Positions 1 through 11,085 of a stretch of 64,000 nt of DNA are shown here, piece by piece. The position numbers and the translations under genes are program-made. This DNA comes from Rhizodiscina lignyota (Eukaryota > Ascomycota > Dothideomycetes > Aulographales > Rhizodiscinaceae): positions 558,001 through 622,000 of the forward strand of contig ML978126.1 in NCBI GenBank assembly GCA_010015805.1. The letters are read 5' to 3'. The notes under the pieces are model-generated. The model was not told the DNA's origin, searched no databases, and was given only the letters and a program-made list of their open reading frames with translations. Position 1 is the first letter of the stretch; every line of letters starts with the position of its first letter.

Positions 1-744
1 AGAACCGGAGGAGACTTGCAAACAGAGAATAAAATTGGACGTGAAGTTCAAGCTTGAAAGATATACAACAATCGTCAGCGATTCATATTAGAAGACGGCC
101 AAAGCCCTATCGGACTCCTCCGATAGCCGGCTTCGGCATGTAGAGATGACAGGTTTTACTCGCGCTGACAATCAATGATGAGAGAGTGGCCGCTTGATTG
201 GAGGATGCGTTGCTACGATTATCCAGCTTTGCTATGGTGAACAGCAGATGTTGACCAGGGTCGAAGGTGGAGCAAAATATCGACACAGTTCGGTGTGGTA
301 TCGCGTGCCACCGACATTGAATTTGAGAGTGACGCCACCTCATTGGCGCCACAATCGCGGAGGCTTGGCATCAGCAACGTCAAAGCTTCCCGCAACCAGC
401 TAGCTGATAGATGTTTTCTTCGCATGCCCATCCTCGTGTAACTGTGTATTCTTGAATCTGTACATACAGCGTCCTCCCACCTCTCCTCCTTCTCACCTCT
501 GATCTCAGCATCGCCCCAAAGTTTCCGCCGTAATCCTCGCCGATCCGAAAGCATCCTAACACTGCGTCCGGACCATCACGAGCTCATCTTGATAAGAACT
601 TTGACGAAGCAAAACTCACCTGCGAAGCACATAATAACCCTTAAACCTCCTTCTGTCGCCTCCCTGCGTACACGGTGCGCTCGCGACGTCCCAACCCCAA
701 GCTCTCAGCTCAATCGCATCGTCCGAGCTCGGAGCTTAGCCATC
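1..744. other. Intergenic region upstream of SHR3
   Basis: No convincing gene is seen; open frames here are short and lack family-like sequence. The last ~170 bases before 745 are pyrimidine-rich, as expected for the promoter and leader of the SHR3-like gene. A perfect 12-bp palindrome, TTCAAGCTTGAA, lies near 48-59. Confidence 0.6.
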
Positions 745-1519
745 ATGGCCAAGTCGAATTCGTTTGCGACTTTCCTGATCATCGGCCGTAAGTCAAGCTC
801 TATCTGTGAATTCCAATCTATATTGTCACTTGGGGATTCCGAGAGCCTTGCGCGTAGCACATTGTTGTCTGGTCGAAAGCGGCGCACCAGCTAATATATC
901 AACAGCGACTTGCTTCTTCCTCGGCGTGCTCTTCATCCTCCTTCCCTACGATTACCATATCCTCTGGGCACCTCCATCACCGAATGCGCCTCCAGGGAAG
1001 ACGATGGAAGACTATTTCTTGCTGCAGGAGACTCATCTAAAGTTCCTACACGCCTCACCACCGCTCGTACCGCGGATACAGAACCTCATTGTCGGGGTTG
1101 GATTGCTCGGCTTCATCATCAAACTCTACAAGCCTAGCGAGGCGAACCTGCTCTTTGATGGCGCGAGTCTGGTTCTCTACATGGTTGGAATAACCGTGTA
1201 CATCGCAAACATTGTAAAGGGTCTACGCATGGTCACAGCGGGGGAGTATGGATCGATGGAGCTTGTTGAAGCCGAGGCAGTTGCTGGGAGTGGCCAAGTT
1301 GAGTTGGAAGGGACAGGTATAGGACGGGAGGACAGCTTGAGGGTACTCGCGGCGTCTAACACGATTCTGGCTCTCGTGCTGGTTGGTGTGTTGGTGCTAC
1401 AGGCTGGCCAGTGGTACGCCGAACGAAAAGAGGAAGACGAAATGGCGGAGATGGATCAGAAGGCGGCGGAGAAGAAGAGGACCGCAAGTTCAAGTGGATC
1501 GAGTAAGAAAAACAAGTGA
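745..1519 (+). CDS. SHR3: SHR3-like ER membrane chaperone for amino-acid permeases
   Basis: CDS is join(745..787, 906..1519), 218 aa. Shr3 family proteins sit in the ER membrane and help fold and package amino-acid permeases for COPII export. The ATG at 745 opens MAKSNSFATFLIIG, and the 118-nt intron joins to PTCFFLGVLFILLPYDYHILW, the conserved Shr3 start. Four hydrophobic segments are visible at about residues 7-31, 74-91, 96-119 and 166-184, followed by a charged Lys/Glu-rich cytosolic tail (186-218), as in yeast Shr3. The donor is GTAAGT at 788 and the acceptor is CAG at 903-905. No gene partner is implied by the neighbours. The family assignment is strong; the role is transferred from yeast. 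Confidence 0.9.
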
Positions 1520-2366
1520 AAGGTCTAGCATAAGCGTTAGGAATCGATGCTTTGAGCATGGCTGGAGTTTGGAGATTTCCTTTTTGGGGACTGAGTTCTG
1601 CTTGTTGCCTCCTTAATTGTCCTTTCTGGACCAGTACGGATTCGCGGCACTTGGAATTGCATTTCAACTATGCGTAACGTAACTATTCTGCCGATGTCAG
1701 CTGCGGACCTTGCAGGACGCGGTAGTTATGAGCTTGGTTCGATAGGCACTTTGTAATATCAAGGTGCACCAAACTCCACCAAGCTATTTCGAGGGGAAGA
1801 TGGTGGTTGCGTAGGACAGGGGTTGAGGAAGCTCCTGCTCAATTCGAACTCCACGTTGTGGAACGGTTCGATTGGGAGAACCCTCTCCTTAAACTTAATG
1901 AAACTATGCAACAAATTTCCCTACTACGTGCATCAGTCTGCGCACATTTCTGGGCTACCCGTGGTGAAGCTTGCGAAAGAAACTCTGTGAGCTTTCTGGT
2001 GTGGCCGTGAGAGAGGCTGGGGTTGGTGCGTCAAACATCATGTTTGCAGATCACCACCAGCACAGCCTCAACTTCCACAGGACAGCGTCAAAGCTCTGCC
2101 GCCTTGAAACAAAAGCAGCAAAGGATCCGTAGCCAAGTCAGCTTCGGCCACTGCCGCCTCGCAACACGACGTGCTGTACTGGGGGCCGCTTTGAATCCTG
2201 CAGCCAGGCTGCACTTCAGGTCTGAAGCTGTCCCATTGAATTTCGAATGACATCTCAGAACTATTCCTCGTGTCTTCTCAGCTCATCTAATCATTGAATC
2301 AATCTCTCGTATTCTACCTAGAGAGGTATCTGCGCCGCCAAAAAGTTGGCAAAATCCAATTACATC
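1520..2366. other. Intergenic region between SHR3 and the AAA ATPase gene
   Basis: About 850 bases with no supported gene. It should hold the SHR3 terminator and the promoter of the AAA ATPase gene. I see no repeat or RNA gene. Confidence 0.5.
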
Positions 2367-4243
2367 ATGTCTGCTTCAGCGGAGCCTTTCACGATCGTGT
2401 CGGAGAGTGGACATAGTGGGCCTCAACTGTTTGAGAAGTTCCACGACAGCACATCTGCAAAGATTGCAGACATTGATGTCCAGCTGGTCACATCTCTCCG
2501 GGCCCAGTATCCGGATCTGATAGTCACGTACATGATCCCAGCCTCATGCTGGCCTATTCATACCGGTCAGAAAGCTAATGACCTGCAGGACTATACCCAC
2601 CACCAATGTAAACCTGCTTCAATTTGCTGCGGCTGGATATGCCACTGCCGAACTTGAAGTCACGGAAGATGATCCAATCATTAGATGGCGCGGCTTCGTT
2701 GTGAGTCTACACATCGAGGCTCCGAACCGAAAGGAGGCAACTAACGTAGAGAAACCAAGCCTTCAGTTCATAGGGGTCGCGAGGGATCCCTCGGAGAAAA
2801 TCGGTTCTTCAGCAAATACCGCTATACTTGGAACAACGAGAAGTTCATCATGTACTGTGTCATTGTTGGCTACAATCAGCTCCAGTACGTGCTTAAAGAG
2901 CCGAGGGATGGAGAGAGCACGTTGTCAAACTCGGTCGTAACTGACGCGCTGATCGCAACAATCGGCAAGTGGATGGTCTCAGACGAAGATGTCATTTTTG
3001 TTTTCGACAACTTTTGGACTGCGTCCAAGGAGCTTTGGAAGCAGGTGCAAAAAGCGAATTGGGATGATGTGATTCTCGACCCGAGCATGAAGAAGGCGCT
3101 GACGTCGGTGAGCGGCAAGTTCTTCGACAGCGAAGACGTGTACAAAGAATATGGAGTCCCCTGGAAGCGCGGGCTCATCTTTCACGGTCCGGTTGGAAAC
3201 GGCAAAACCATCTCGATCAAGGCGTTGATGCACACGCTGTATCAGCGGAGCCCGAAGATTCCCTCTTTATACGTAAAGAGTGCTCCTTATACCTACCACA
3301 TCCGTGCTGTGTTTGAGTTTGCCAGGAGGATGACTCCATGTCTTCTTATACTGGAGGACATCGAAACCATTGTCACCCCGGCCAATCGATCGTACTTCTT
3401 CAACGAGGTTGATGGGCTGGAGAATAACGACGGCATGTTAACGATAGCAACGACCAATTACCGTAAGTCCGACACCGTGTATCTGGGACAGGCTGCAAGG
3501 ACTGACATGTTCGGTGACTCAGTGGATCGCTTGGATCCGGGGCTGTCGAAGCGCCCAAGCAGGTTTGACCGGAAATATTTGTTTCCCTTACCATCATTCG
3601 TACGTGATCCCCGAGACAGTGGCACCCGTCTTCCGGCTGCATTCCGGCTGCATGTATGCTAATTTGGTATCAGGAAGAACGAGTGCTCTACTGCGACTAC
3701 TGGCGCAGGAAGCTGCAGAAGAAGCCTTCGATTGAGTTCCCGAAGGTCCTGTGCCGCCCTATGGCGAAGATCACGGACGACTTCTCATTTGCCTATTTGC
3801 AGGAGGCGTTTGTGGCCACGCTCCTGGTCTTGGCTCGTGGGGAAGAGCCCGGCTCGCACGAGGAATATGCGGAGGATGGTGGGGACGGGGACCTTGAAAG
3901 TTACGAATTGTATCGGGCCTTCCGAGCTCAAGTCAAGCTGCTTCGGGAGGATATGGGCAGTTCAGGGTCTGCAGGCTCTACCACGTGTACAGCTGCAGAT
4001 AGGCTTGACGTATTTCGAGACGTAGATGATGTGCTGTCCGGGAACATGGGAGTACTCAGCCTTGGAGTCGAAGGACAGGCGCGCGGGTGGCCGGCTGGGA
4101 TAGTGACAGCTCGAGGTGACAGCAACCTCCCAGCTCATGCTTTCGTCGGAGGTGACCGACTCACGGCTGATAATGCCATGAGAGGGCTCGGAAAAGGCAG
4201 CCGCTTCTCTGATACAGCGTTTGAGTGGGGTACTAATCCTTAG
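2367..4243 (+). CDS. BCS1-like AAA-family ATPase
   Basis: CDS is join(2367..2527, 2589..2700, 2760..3462, 3523..3599, 3674..4243), 540 aa. Four introns of 59-74 nt connect five frames; each splice restores a conserved block. The AAA core is clear: Walker A GPVGNGKT at residues 234-241, Walker B LLILEDIE at about 286-293, then the sensor and arginine-finger region DRLDPGLSKRPSRFDRKY. The last is diagnostic of the BCS1-like AAA subgroup common in Pezizomycotina. The C-terminal ~150 residues are acidic and poorly conserved. There is no obvious N-terminal transmembrane helix, so a Bcs1 role in complex III assembly should not be assumed. The substrate is unknown. ATG 2367 is preferred because the frame upstream has only a TTG. 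The intron at 2701-2759 ends in AAG; the alternative TAG at 2747-2749 runs into a stop. Confidence 0.85.
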
Positions 4244-4979
4244 TCTCGCTCACCGGCCGGCTAGCACTTCTCCACTTGAGGCTCTGCGTGCTGACAGCAG
4301 CGCACTCGGTACTTGTCTAGAAATTTAGAACGAGGCTGTTCACTGCAAACCCAAGGGTTCCCATGCATGCGTGGTGCAAGGCAAGCAACGTGTGTCGTGT
4401 GGGGTGGCCGGCTTGTGGCGGCTTTACTGGAGGAGCATCATCGTTTCGAACGACAGATGGTGACGCTGTGCATTTCAAAGCGAATCACACCGGCGCGTTT
4501 GAGAGCTGGATTATCTGATTCCAAAACGCAACAATGTGCCATCCCACATCCGATAAGAACGTATGGCGCAATCACGTTTCCGGTTCGCACGCCAGGCTGT
4601 CCGTTTGCCTTGATGCCTACGCCCGCCTCGGTGTTATGGCATGCGGAGACGGGGATCGTTCCAATGAGTCGGCCTTGGGCAAAGGGCGTCGTCCAGTGTT
4701 CTGATTCTGCCTTACACCCTTCGGACATACTAGGACTGAGGGCTGTCTCATCTGTGCAACCCATCTCTATATCTAAGTGGCGAGCCCTCTTGCTCACTCG
4801 GCCAAATTTGCACTCTTTTGCAGAACCCATCCCCACTCCAAACAAACCCTGACCTTGATCCCATCCGGTGGCTTTCTTGACTGTAATCTATTCGTCCATT
4901 GTTCTGAACACGCCATTGAGGTACCATAGTACCCTCAACTTTATTAGAACATCAGAAGACTTTGTTTGATTCATTTGAG
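4244..4979. other. Intergenic region upstream of Zn2Cys6 factor 1
   Basis: No supported gene. A 179-codon frame on + and a 135-codon frame on - overlap here but neither resembles a protein family. The stretch probably holds the promoter and start of the leader of the zinc-cluster gene at 5202. Confidence 0.5.
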
Positions 4980-5189
4980 GTGCGTCTCCATTTCGTCAGC
5001 CCCAGCTTTATTCAGTCATTAGCTCCCTGGTGTACTGGTAGTCGTTCACTGCTTGCTCCACCAGGGTCTATAGCAAATAAAAAGAAAAGACCAGGCTACT
5101 GCCTTGTGTTGATTGAATATGTCTTGCCCGCTTTGATGCCCAATCGCAAGCCAGCAGGCCAAGTATGACTCTCACTAACTTCTTCACAG
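4980..5189 (+). other. Candidate 5'-UTR intron of Zn2Cys6 factor 1
   Basis: A strong 3' splice signal, CTAAC followed by TTCTTCACAG, ends at 5189, only 12 bases before the ATG at 5202. The best upstream donor I see is GTGCGT at 4980, giving a 210-nt leader intron. The acceptor is visible in the sequence; the choice of donor is inference, with GTAGTC near 5038 as an alternative. Confidence 0.35.
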
Positions 5190-5201
5190 CTCCTTGCTTG
5201 A

Positions 5202-7498
5202 ATGGACCCTTGGCAGACTTATGCTTTGAACCACCCTTCTGTTTCGAATCGCGAAGAGAATGAACTGTTATTTAATCAATACTTCCACAATGACCCAAAT
5301 CTTCAAGTGCCGATGGGAGACCAGGCGAATGCGAGCTTCGGCAGCTTCAGCGGCAGCTTCAGCAGCAGCTATGGGAGCTACGGCTCCATCAACCAATTTC
5401 TCAGCAACCACAGTGCTCCCAGTGCACCCAGTGGTTTCCCTGGCTCCTTCCCCGGCAGCCAACAAATGGCTCGCCTGGAATCAAGACATTCGCTAGACTA
5501 CGCTCTGAGCGTAGGCAGTACTAGCCCATTCCAGGACCCGTTCAACCCGCCGTCTGCGGACCCATCGCCATTGCTCATGCCGCAGGCCGCCAACAACATG
5601 CTTTTCCCAGAGTTGGATCTCTCCAACACCAACGCCGTGCCGAACAACTCGTTCGAGGACGAGACCTCTCCGCTGTCTGCTAGTTCCGCTGGCTCTGCCA
5701 ACTGGAACTATGCACCCCCGTTCCCCGCGAACATGGCAACGCACCATTCGAATGTCAACTACTTTAACAGCATGAGTCAGCAAGAGCTCAACGACTTCTT
5801 CGGAAGCGAGATGTTCCTGGACTCTCTGCAGAGCACGTCGCAGCAGACGTCGCCGAACACAAGCCCTGCCATCCAGCCCCAGGGCCGCTCCGCACCCATG
5901 CCGATCAGCAATATCCCAGATCTCAGGCTCGGAGAGCGTGGCATGCAGCTTAGCCCACACAGCAATTCCCCAGCTCTCGGCATCATCGAAGTGGGGATGA
6001 ACAGGGATACGGGCACGATGGGGCCTCAGAGAAACTCTTCGGGAGCTGGAAGACGGGCTCCTGGGAGGAGGGGTCCATTAGATCCTATCACGAGACGGAA
6101 AGCAGCCGCTATGCGTGGGCATGCTTGCGAGAGTTGCCGCAGGAGGAAGGCTAGCGTGAGTAATCCATTTTCACCGCAACAACTGACAATGACTGACGTG
6201 TCTTGCAGTGCGACAGAGGCATCCCATGCCGCTCGTGCATTCGTCACTACGGCGTCCGCCTCTTGCAGAGCCCCTGCCGCGGCAAGTTGCTAAACAGCCT
6301 TGCAGATGGCTTCCTCAAGGGGCCCATCTTCCCCGGTTCTCGCGGCCTCGAAAGCTTCCTTGGCAGCGCCCCTGGCTCGTACAGTTTCTCAGGCAAAGAC
6401 TGCAGCATCAAGCTCAAGTTTGGGTTCGGTGACTCGCTGGCGTTCCCGATGAAGATCGTCATGCCCGCCGATCGCAAGAACAAGCTCGTCCACAATCACA
6501 TCGTTTACCAGTGGCCACCGCAGGCGAACGAAGTGACCGCTAAATGCCGCTGCCAGCACCATGTCTTCCCGGCCGTCATTGCGGACACCAGCAACCTCAA
6601 GGCTGTGCTGGACCACCATCTGGGCGTGCTGGTTGACAATCATTTCGACGAGTTTCCGGCGTACGAGTCTGTTCTCAGGGTCTTGCGACCGATTTACACC
6701 TTCTACCGCAGGCTTCCCGAAGGCGAGCCACAACAGCTGCTTCGACAAGCTCTGAAGTTGCTGACACTCGTCCACATTGGTGGAGACACACAAGTCTGCC
6801 CTCGGGATCCAATGGGCAGACTGATTGCCACAAAGGCATTTGGCCGCTCGGCCCTTGGAGAACGCCCACTCTTCCCAACCTGCCCTTCAAATCTTGGCTC
6901 TCTTCCGACGCCGTGCTTTATCCGCGGGCAGCTCGGCGAGTTTATGCCCTTGCTTGCGCAAGACCTCATGACGGATGTGCTCTCAAGACTGGAGTTTATC
7001 AGCTTGGGTCGAGAGTGCAACATGTGGGCCCCGGTGCTGGCCACATTCGCCGTCTTCGTCATGGCCGTCGAAAGTATCGAATATCACACTGAGAAGGTTG
7101 CTTTCCATGCCGCTGAAGCCACGCCAACTCCGACCCAGCCCAGGGCGTTTGGACCATCTGTTCCGGCCGAAAGGTCGGTGCAGACGACCATCTCCACTCC
7201 CAGTCCCATGGAACAGGGCCTTCAGCACATGATCTCCTTCTACAAGGCCTGCTTCTCCGGCTGTCACCTGCGCCTGACCGACGAGCCGAGCGGCCGTCAG
7301 CGCAGCAGCAGCGGAGGCAGCGGCACTCTTTCAAGCAGCCAGCGCGACGCGCAGGACTCGCTCGTCGCTGAGCTGAAGAAGGTGCTCGCCAACGCGCAGA
7401 CGTACTTGCTTGAGAAGAGCAAGGCGCCATTCAAGTCCGGCGACGACTTGAGCTGCTACTTTGACAGGAACTTGGCGAAGTTTTTCTTGCTCAACTGA
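5202..7498 (+). CDS. Zn2Cys6 (zinc cluster) transcription factor 1
   Basis: CDS is join(5202..6155, 6209..7498), 747 aa. The first ~300 residues are low-complexity (Ser, Asn, Pro, Gln), suggesting a disordered activation region. The zinc cluster is at residues 309-341: C309-x2-C312-x6-C319-x5-C325-x2-C328-x12-C341. A basic stretch (GRRAPGRRGP) precedes it. The 53-nt intron falls exactly before the third cysteine codon, a common intron site in this family. The last spacing of 12 residues is longer than the usual 6-8. The ~400-residue C-terminal part is folded-looking but I do not recognise a named domain, and it lacks an obvious fungal-specific TF middle homology signature. Unlike most zinc-cluster proteins the finger is central, not N-terminal. 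Target genes are unknown. Confidence 0.85.
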
Positions 7499-9562
7499 GC
7501 CCATTAATTTTTCTGGATGAAAAAAGATTGTATGACTAACGAATGTGACGGCCAATGAGGATTTTGCGGAGCGATCCCCTGGATGGACAGTTCTTTTTCG
7601 TCTTGATTACTCCGTACGCGTAGGTCGGTGGAGGCTGGCGTGCTTATCGCAGCTTTTCATATATCTGGGTGGCCCTTTATATTCTTTCTTAGAAGGGCTT
7701 ATATTCTTTGGGGTCTGCTATTGCGCTTTTGATTTTGTTAAATGGGACTTTCATGTGACGATGACACGGCCGTGCGAACTTGAGCTCAGGGATGGCGAGT
7801 TTGAGGCATTTTGCGAGATCGACTCGGCTCGGGCCGCCTTATATTCCAATGTTTGCGCACTGATTCTTTTCTCATCGCAAGGCGCTGTCGGCAGCTCTCC
7901 GCGGTGAGAATTATATTCTTTCCGGCTTACAGGTTACCCCTTCGCTTGGATGTCTGCATATTGGCGGCATCTTTCTTATCTTTTGTTGGGGTCTACTTGG
8001 GTGTATTATTTCTATTCTCGGTTTTCGGCCAGGGGCTTTCTTCTTCTGATGGCGTGCGCTCACAAGATATGCACCTCTAAATCCAACTGTGTCTCTCGTT
8101 GCAGATTGTGTTGGGCGCGCTGCATTTAGTGTACCTGAAAAGTCCGAACCGATATCAGAGACACTGGACCAGGTACACAGATTGAGGTTCGTTGTCGGCT
8201 GCAGTGCGCTGTGTAAGAGCAGCGTGCAGTCATGGCATCCCACATGCATAAAGGATTGCGAACGTGACACAGGTGATCTTTTTCTGCGCGCAAGTAACGA
8301 TGTCGGAAGTGTGGAAGAAGTGGAGCCAGCAGCGACAGTGAGGCTGTTTCAGCGGTCTAAAGTTTGTTAGGACGTCACCGTGTACGTAAATTCTCCTGCC
8401 CTTTCCACCTTCCTGGTTGGGGAGAGAGCTTGGAGCCACACAAGGTGGCCCTTGAATTGCATATCCCACGTGCTGCGATCTCTTCGAGCCAGTAGCCCCT
8501 TGGAAGAGGCGATTGAGCCTCAGCAGTGAGACAGATGCAAAAGAAACGTGGCGCTCGAGGTTGACATAAGGAGAAAACACACAATCAGCCTCGAGAAGCG
8601 TGCTGCGTGGGTCCGGGCCTTCCTTAGCCCAAGGCGCTCGCCGACAATTTCGAGGAGGTTTGAACGTCATATCCCGTAAGGACCCGCATGAGCCCTTCCA
8701 ATCAGCCGCGGGCATGCGAGCATGTGTGGGCAGGTAATGCGCTGCAGGTGGCAGCAGCAGCAGGACATACGAGACGGCGACAGCAGCACAGCGTCGCACG
8801 AGGAGCGCGATTGCAATTAGGAGAAGGAAACTCGCGTGCGAGCGCTCATATCGTAGGTAGGGGACGAGCGAGCGTGATAAAGGCCATCTTGCGGGAGGCC
8901 AGATGAGAGAGGCGCACGATGTCATAGCCGCTAGGCCGCGTTGAGCAGCGAGGGCTAGGTACTTGGGTAAGCATCAAGCCTCCCAGACACTCGAACCCCC
9001 GCGGGCCTCCTTCGCGATTTCTTGTTGGGGTAGCATACTTCGCTCTCCATCTCCTATTCCACGCTCCCGCCGCTGGAAGAAGAACGTGTCGACGTGGGCG
9101 AGAGTTGTCCAGTGGCGCGCAAGGCCAATGTTCTGAATGTTGATGTGCACGCTCCAATGCACACTTGTCCACTTTGCTGAGAGGTAGGCGCGATCTTTCC
9201 TTCAACACCTGCACACATACCACGCTCGCCCGAGGAGGCAAGCCTTGCTTATCATCGCACCCTCACTCTGCTTCAACGGCCTCACCAACACCACCCTCGA
9301 CACTGCGTCCATCTGCGCTGCATTCGATTTCACCCTATCTGACGCTCGTCGGGCCGTGTTGTGAGACCGCCCTATCGTGCCCGGCACGCACTTTATCCTC
9401 TATCTGCTCTCTCGCGCCGCCGATCCACCACCAACCTCACCTCTTGACCGCCTCCTCTGCTCGCTCTCTTCCACCTCAATCGCGCTTTCCTACGCACATT
9501 TCACTGATATCTCCTACCGCAGCACACTAGCCTGACCGTATCGGACTTTCTAATTGGCTGTG
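7499..9562. other. Long intergenic region with C-rich ATG-free leader
   Basis: About 2 kb with no supported gene. From about 9190 to 9562 the + strand is C/T-rich and contains no ATG until the cyclin start codon, as expected for a long 5' leader. A 231-codon minus-strand frame at 8230-8925 has no family-like sequence. Confidence 0.5.
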
Positions 9563-11085
9563 ATGGGATCGGTAGTGGTGTCCGACGTGGTTAACCACTT
9601 CTCTTACAACATGTTTGGTGCCGGCGCGCACCATGCTCCTCAAGAGTCACAGTCCGCGCAGATGCAGCAACGTTCTGCTTCCATCAGGTCTTCACATGCT
9701 GATGCCTCTGCCTTTCCGCCCCGCAGCAGTCAGCCGCAGGCACCGGTCGACACCCCGATGACCGACGCCATATCTCGCTCCTCAAGCGGCAGCGGATTCT
9801 CGTCACACTCACAGCAGTACGCGACGTCAGTCAGGTCGTCGACGAGCAATGCCGTACCGCCCGCTCTGCAGCACCTCCAGGGCTCAATATCTCGACCGCC
9901 ACCCAGCCCTCGCTTCCGAGGCCACCCTTCTTCTCAACACCAAACACCTACATCAGGACCGAATCAACCACACTTCCCCTATCCTCCTTCTGCAGTATCC
10001 TCGGCTTCATCCGCACACCCGTCACCTTCTCAGTCCGTTCAGTCACTAGTACCCCCTGCCCCACCGTCTCCGAATCGGATAAAGGTTCGCAGCCTCTCGC
10101 ATATTCAAAGTTTTGCAAACGATGAATCCTCGCCACTCTCGCAGGCAAGATCAGGACGGGCGCGAAATCGACGAGATGCGAATGAGGTTGGCCCACAGTA
10201 CGAGATCAGCGAGATGCCCGTCACAGACATCATCGAGATGGTGGCAGGGCTGTTAACAAAAATCACGAGCACAAACGATAGGCAGCATGAACATATCCAT
10301 CGACAGATACCGCCTCCGGAAGGAACCGCGGGACTCAGCCAGCAGACCAACAGCGTGCTTGCATTCCACGGCAAGAATGTGCCTCAAATATCGATCCTGA
10401 GCTATCTCAGCCGCATCCACAAATACTGCCCGACAACTTACGAGGTGTTCTTAAGTCTGCTCGTATATTTTGATAGAATGACAGAGATGGTCAACTCTGG
10501 ACCCATGCAGAACATGCGCCATCACTCGGCGCAGACGAGTCACAGCAGGGACAGAGCGGGATCAGAGACAACATTGGTGGAAGATACCAACATGGGCGCG
10601 CATAGTCAGCCACCAACGCCCACGCCACCGCCTTCGGGATCGCTCGGTAAGCCTGCGGAAACTGGAAAGTCGGCAGGACAAGAGCCTCCGTCTCCACCAG
10701 AAGCCACACCCATGGACGTGGATAGTTATAACCTCTCACATTTCTTTGTAGTGGACAGCTACAATATCCATCGACTGGTAATCGCAGGAGTGACGTGCGC
10801 CAGCAAGTTCTTCTCCGATATCTTCTACACGAATTCCAGATATGCAAAGGTACGGAATTTTCATCTTTTCATTGTTCATATCAAATGAATTTGAGCTAAC
10901 ATGTGTGCTTTTGTTAGGTTGGCGGTCTTCCACTGCCAGAGCTGAACCACCTGGAACTCCAATTCCTCCTGCTGAACGATTTCCGATTGTCCATCCCTCT
11001 CGAGGAAATACAAGCTTATGGGACGATGCTTGTCGAATTCTACGCGCGAGAGGTCGTGGCGCAGCAAGAGTCGGTCCGCAGATAA
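9563..11085 (+). CDS. PHO80: Pho80/PREG-type cyclin
   Basis: CDS is join(9563..10849, 10918..11085), 484 aa. Pho80 cyclins bind a Pho85-type kinase and repress the phosphate-starvation response in high phosphate. The first ~210 residues are Ser/Pro/Gln-rich. The cyclin box starts near residue 215 (EMPVTDIIEMVAGLLTKI) and continues through VPQISILSYLSRIHKYCP. The family signature DSYNIHRLVIAGVTCASKFF and SRYAKVGGLPLPELNHLE follows, and the 68-nt intron lies between YAK and VGG. An acidic, Pro-rich insertion of roughly 80 residues, with TPTPPP and PPSPPE runs, splits the box after FDRMTEMV. ATG 9563 is the first ATG after a clean leader. A paralogous Pcl cyclin is possible, but the C-terminal block favours Pho80/PREG. 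Confidence 0.88.

Noticed and set aside
2747-2758. Alternative TAG acceptor for intron 2 of the AAA ATPase gene
   Set aside because: Using the acceptor ending at 2749 runs into a stop after seven codons; the AAG at 2757-2759 restores the conserved frame.
4313-4852. 179-codon + frame overlapping a 135-codon - frame
   Set aside because: Neither resembles a known family; both lie in the leader and promoter of zinc-cluster factor 1.
8230-8925. 231-codon open frame on the minus strand
   Set aside because: Its composition is unlike a folded protein, it has no family-like motif, and it lies in the likely promoter of the cyclin gene. GC-rich DNA gives such frames by chance.
8970-9065. Possible tRNA on the minus strand because of a GGGTTCGAG word
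   Set aside because: The flanking bases do not form a T-stem and no matching A-box or acceptor stem is found.
9165-9530. 121-codon + frame upstream of the cyclin gene
   Set aside because: It has no ATG start and is Ser/Pro/His-rich because the leader is C-rich. Treated as 5' leader.
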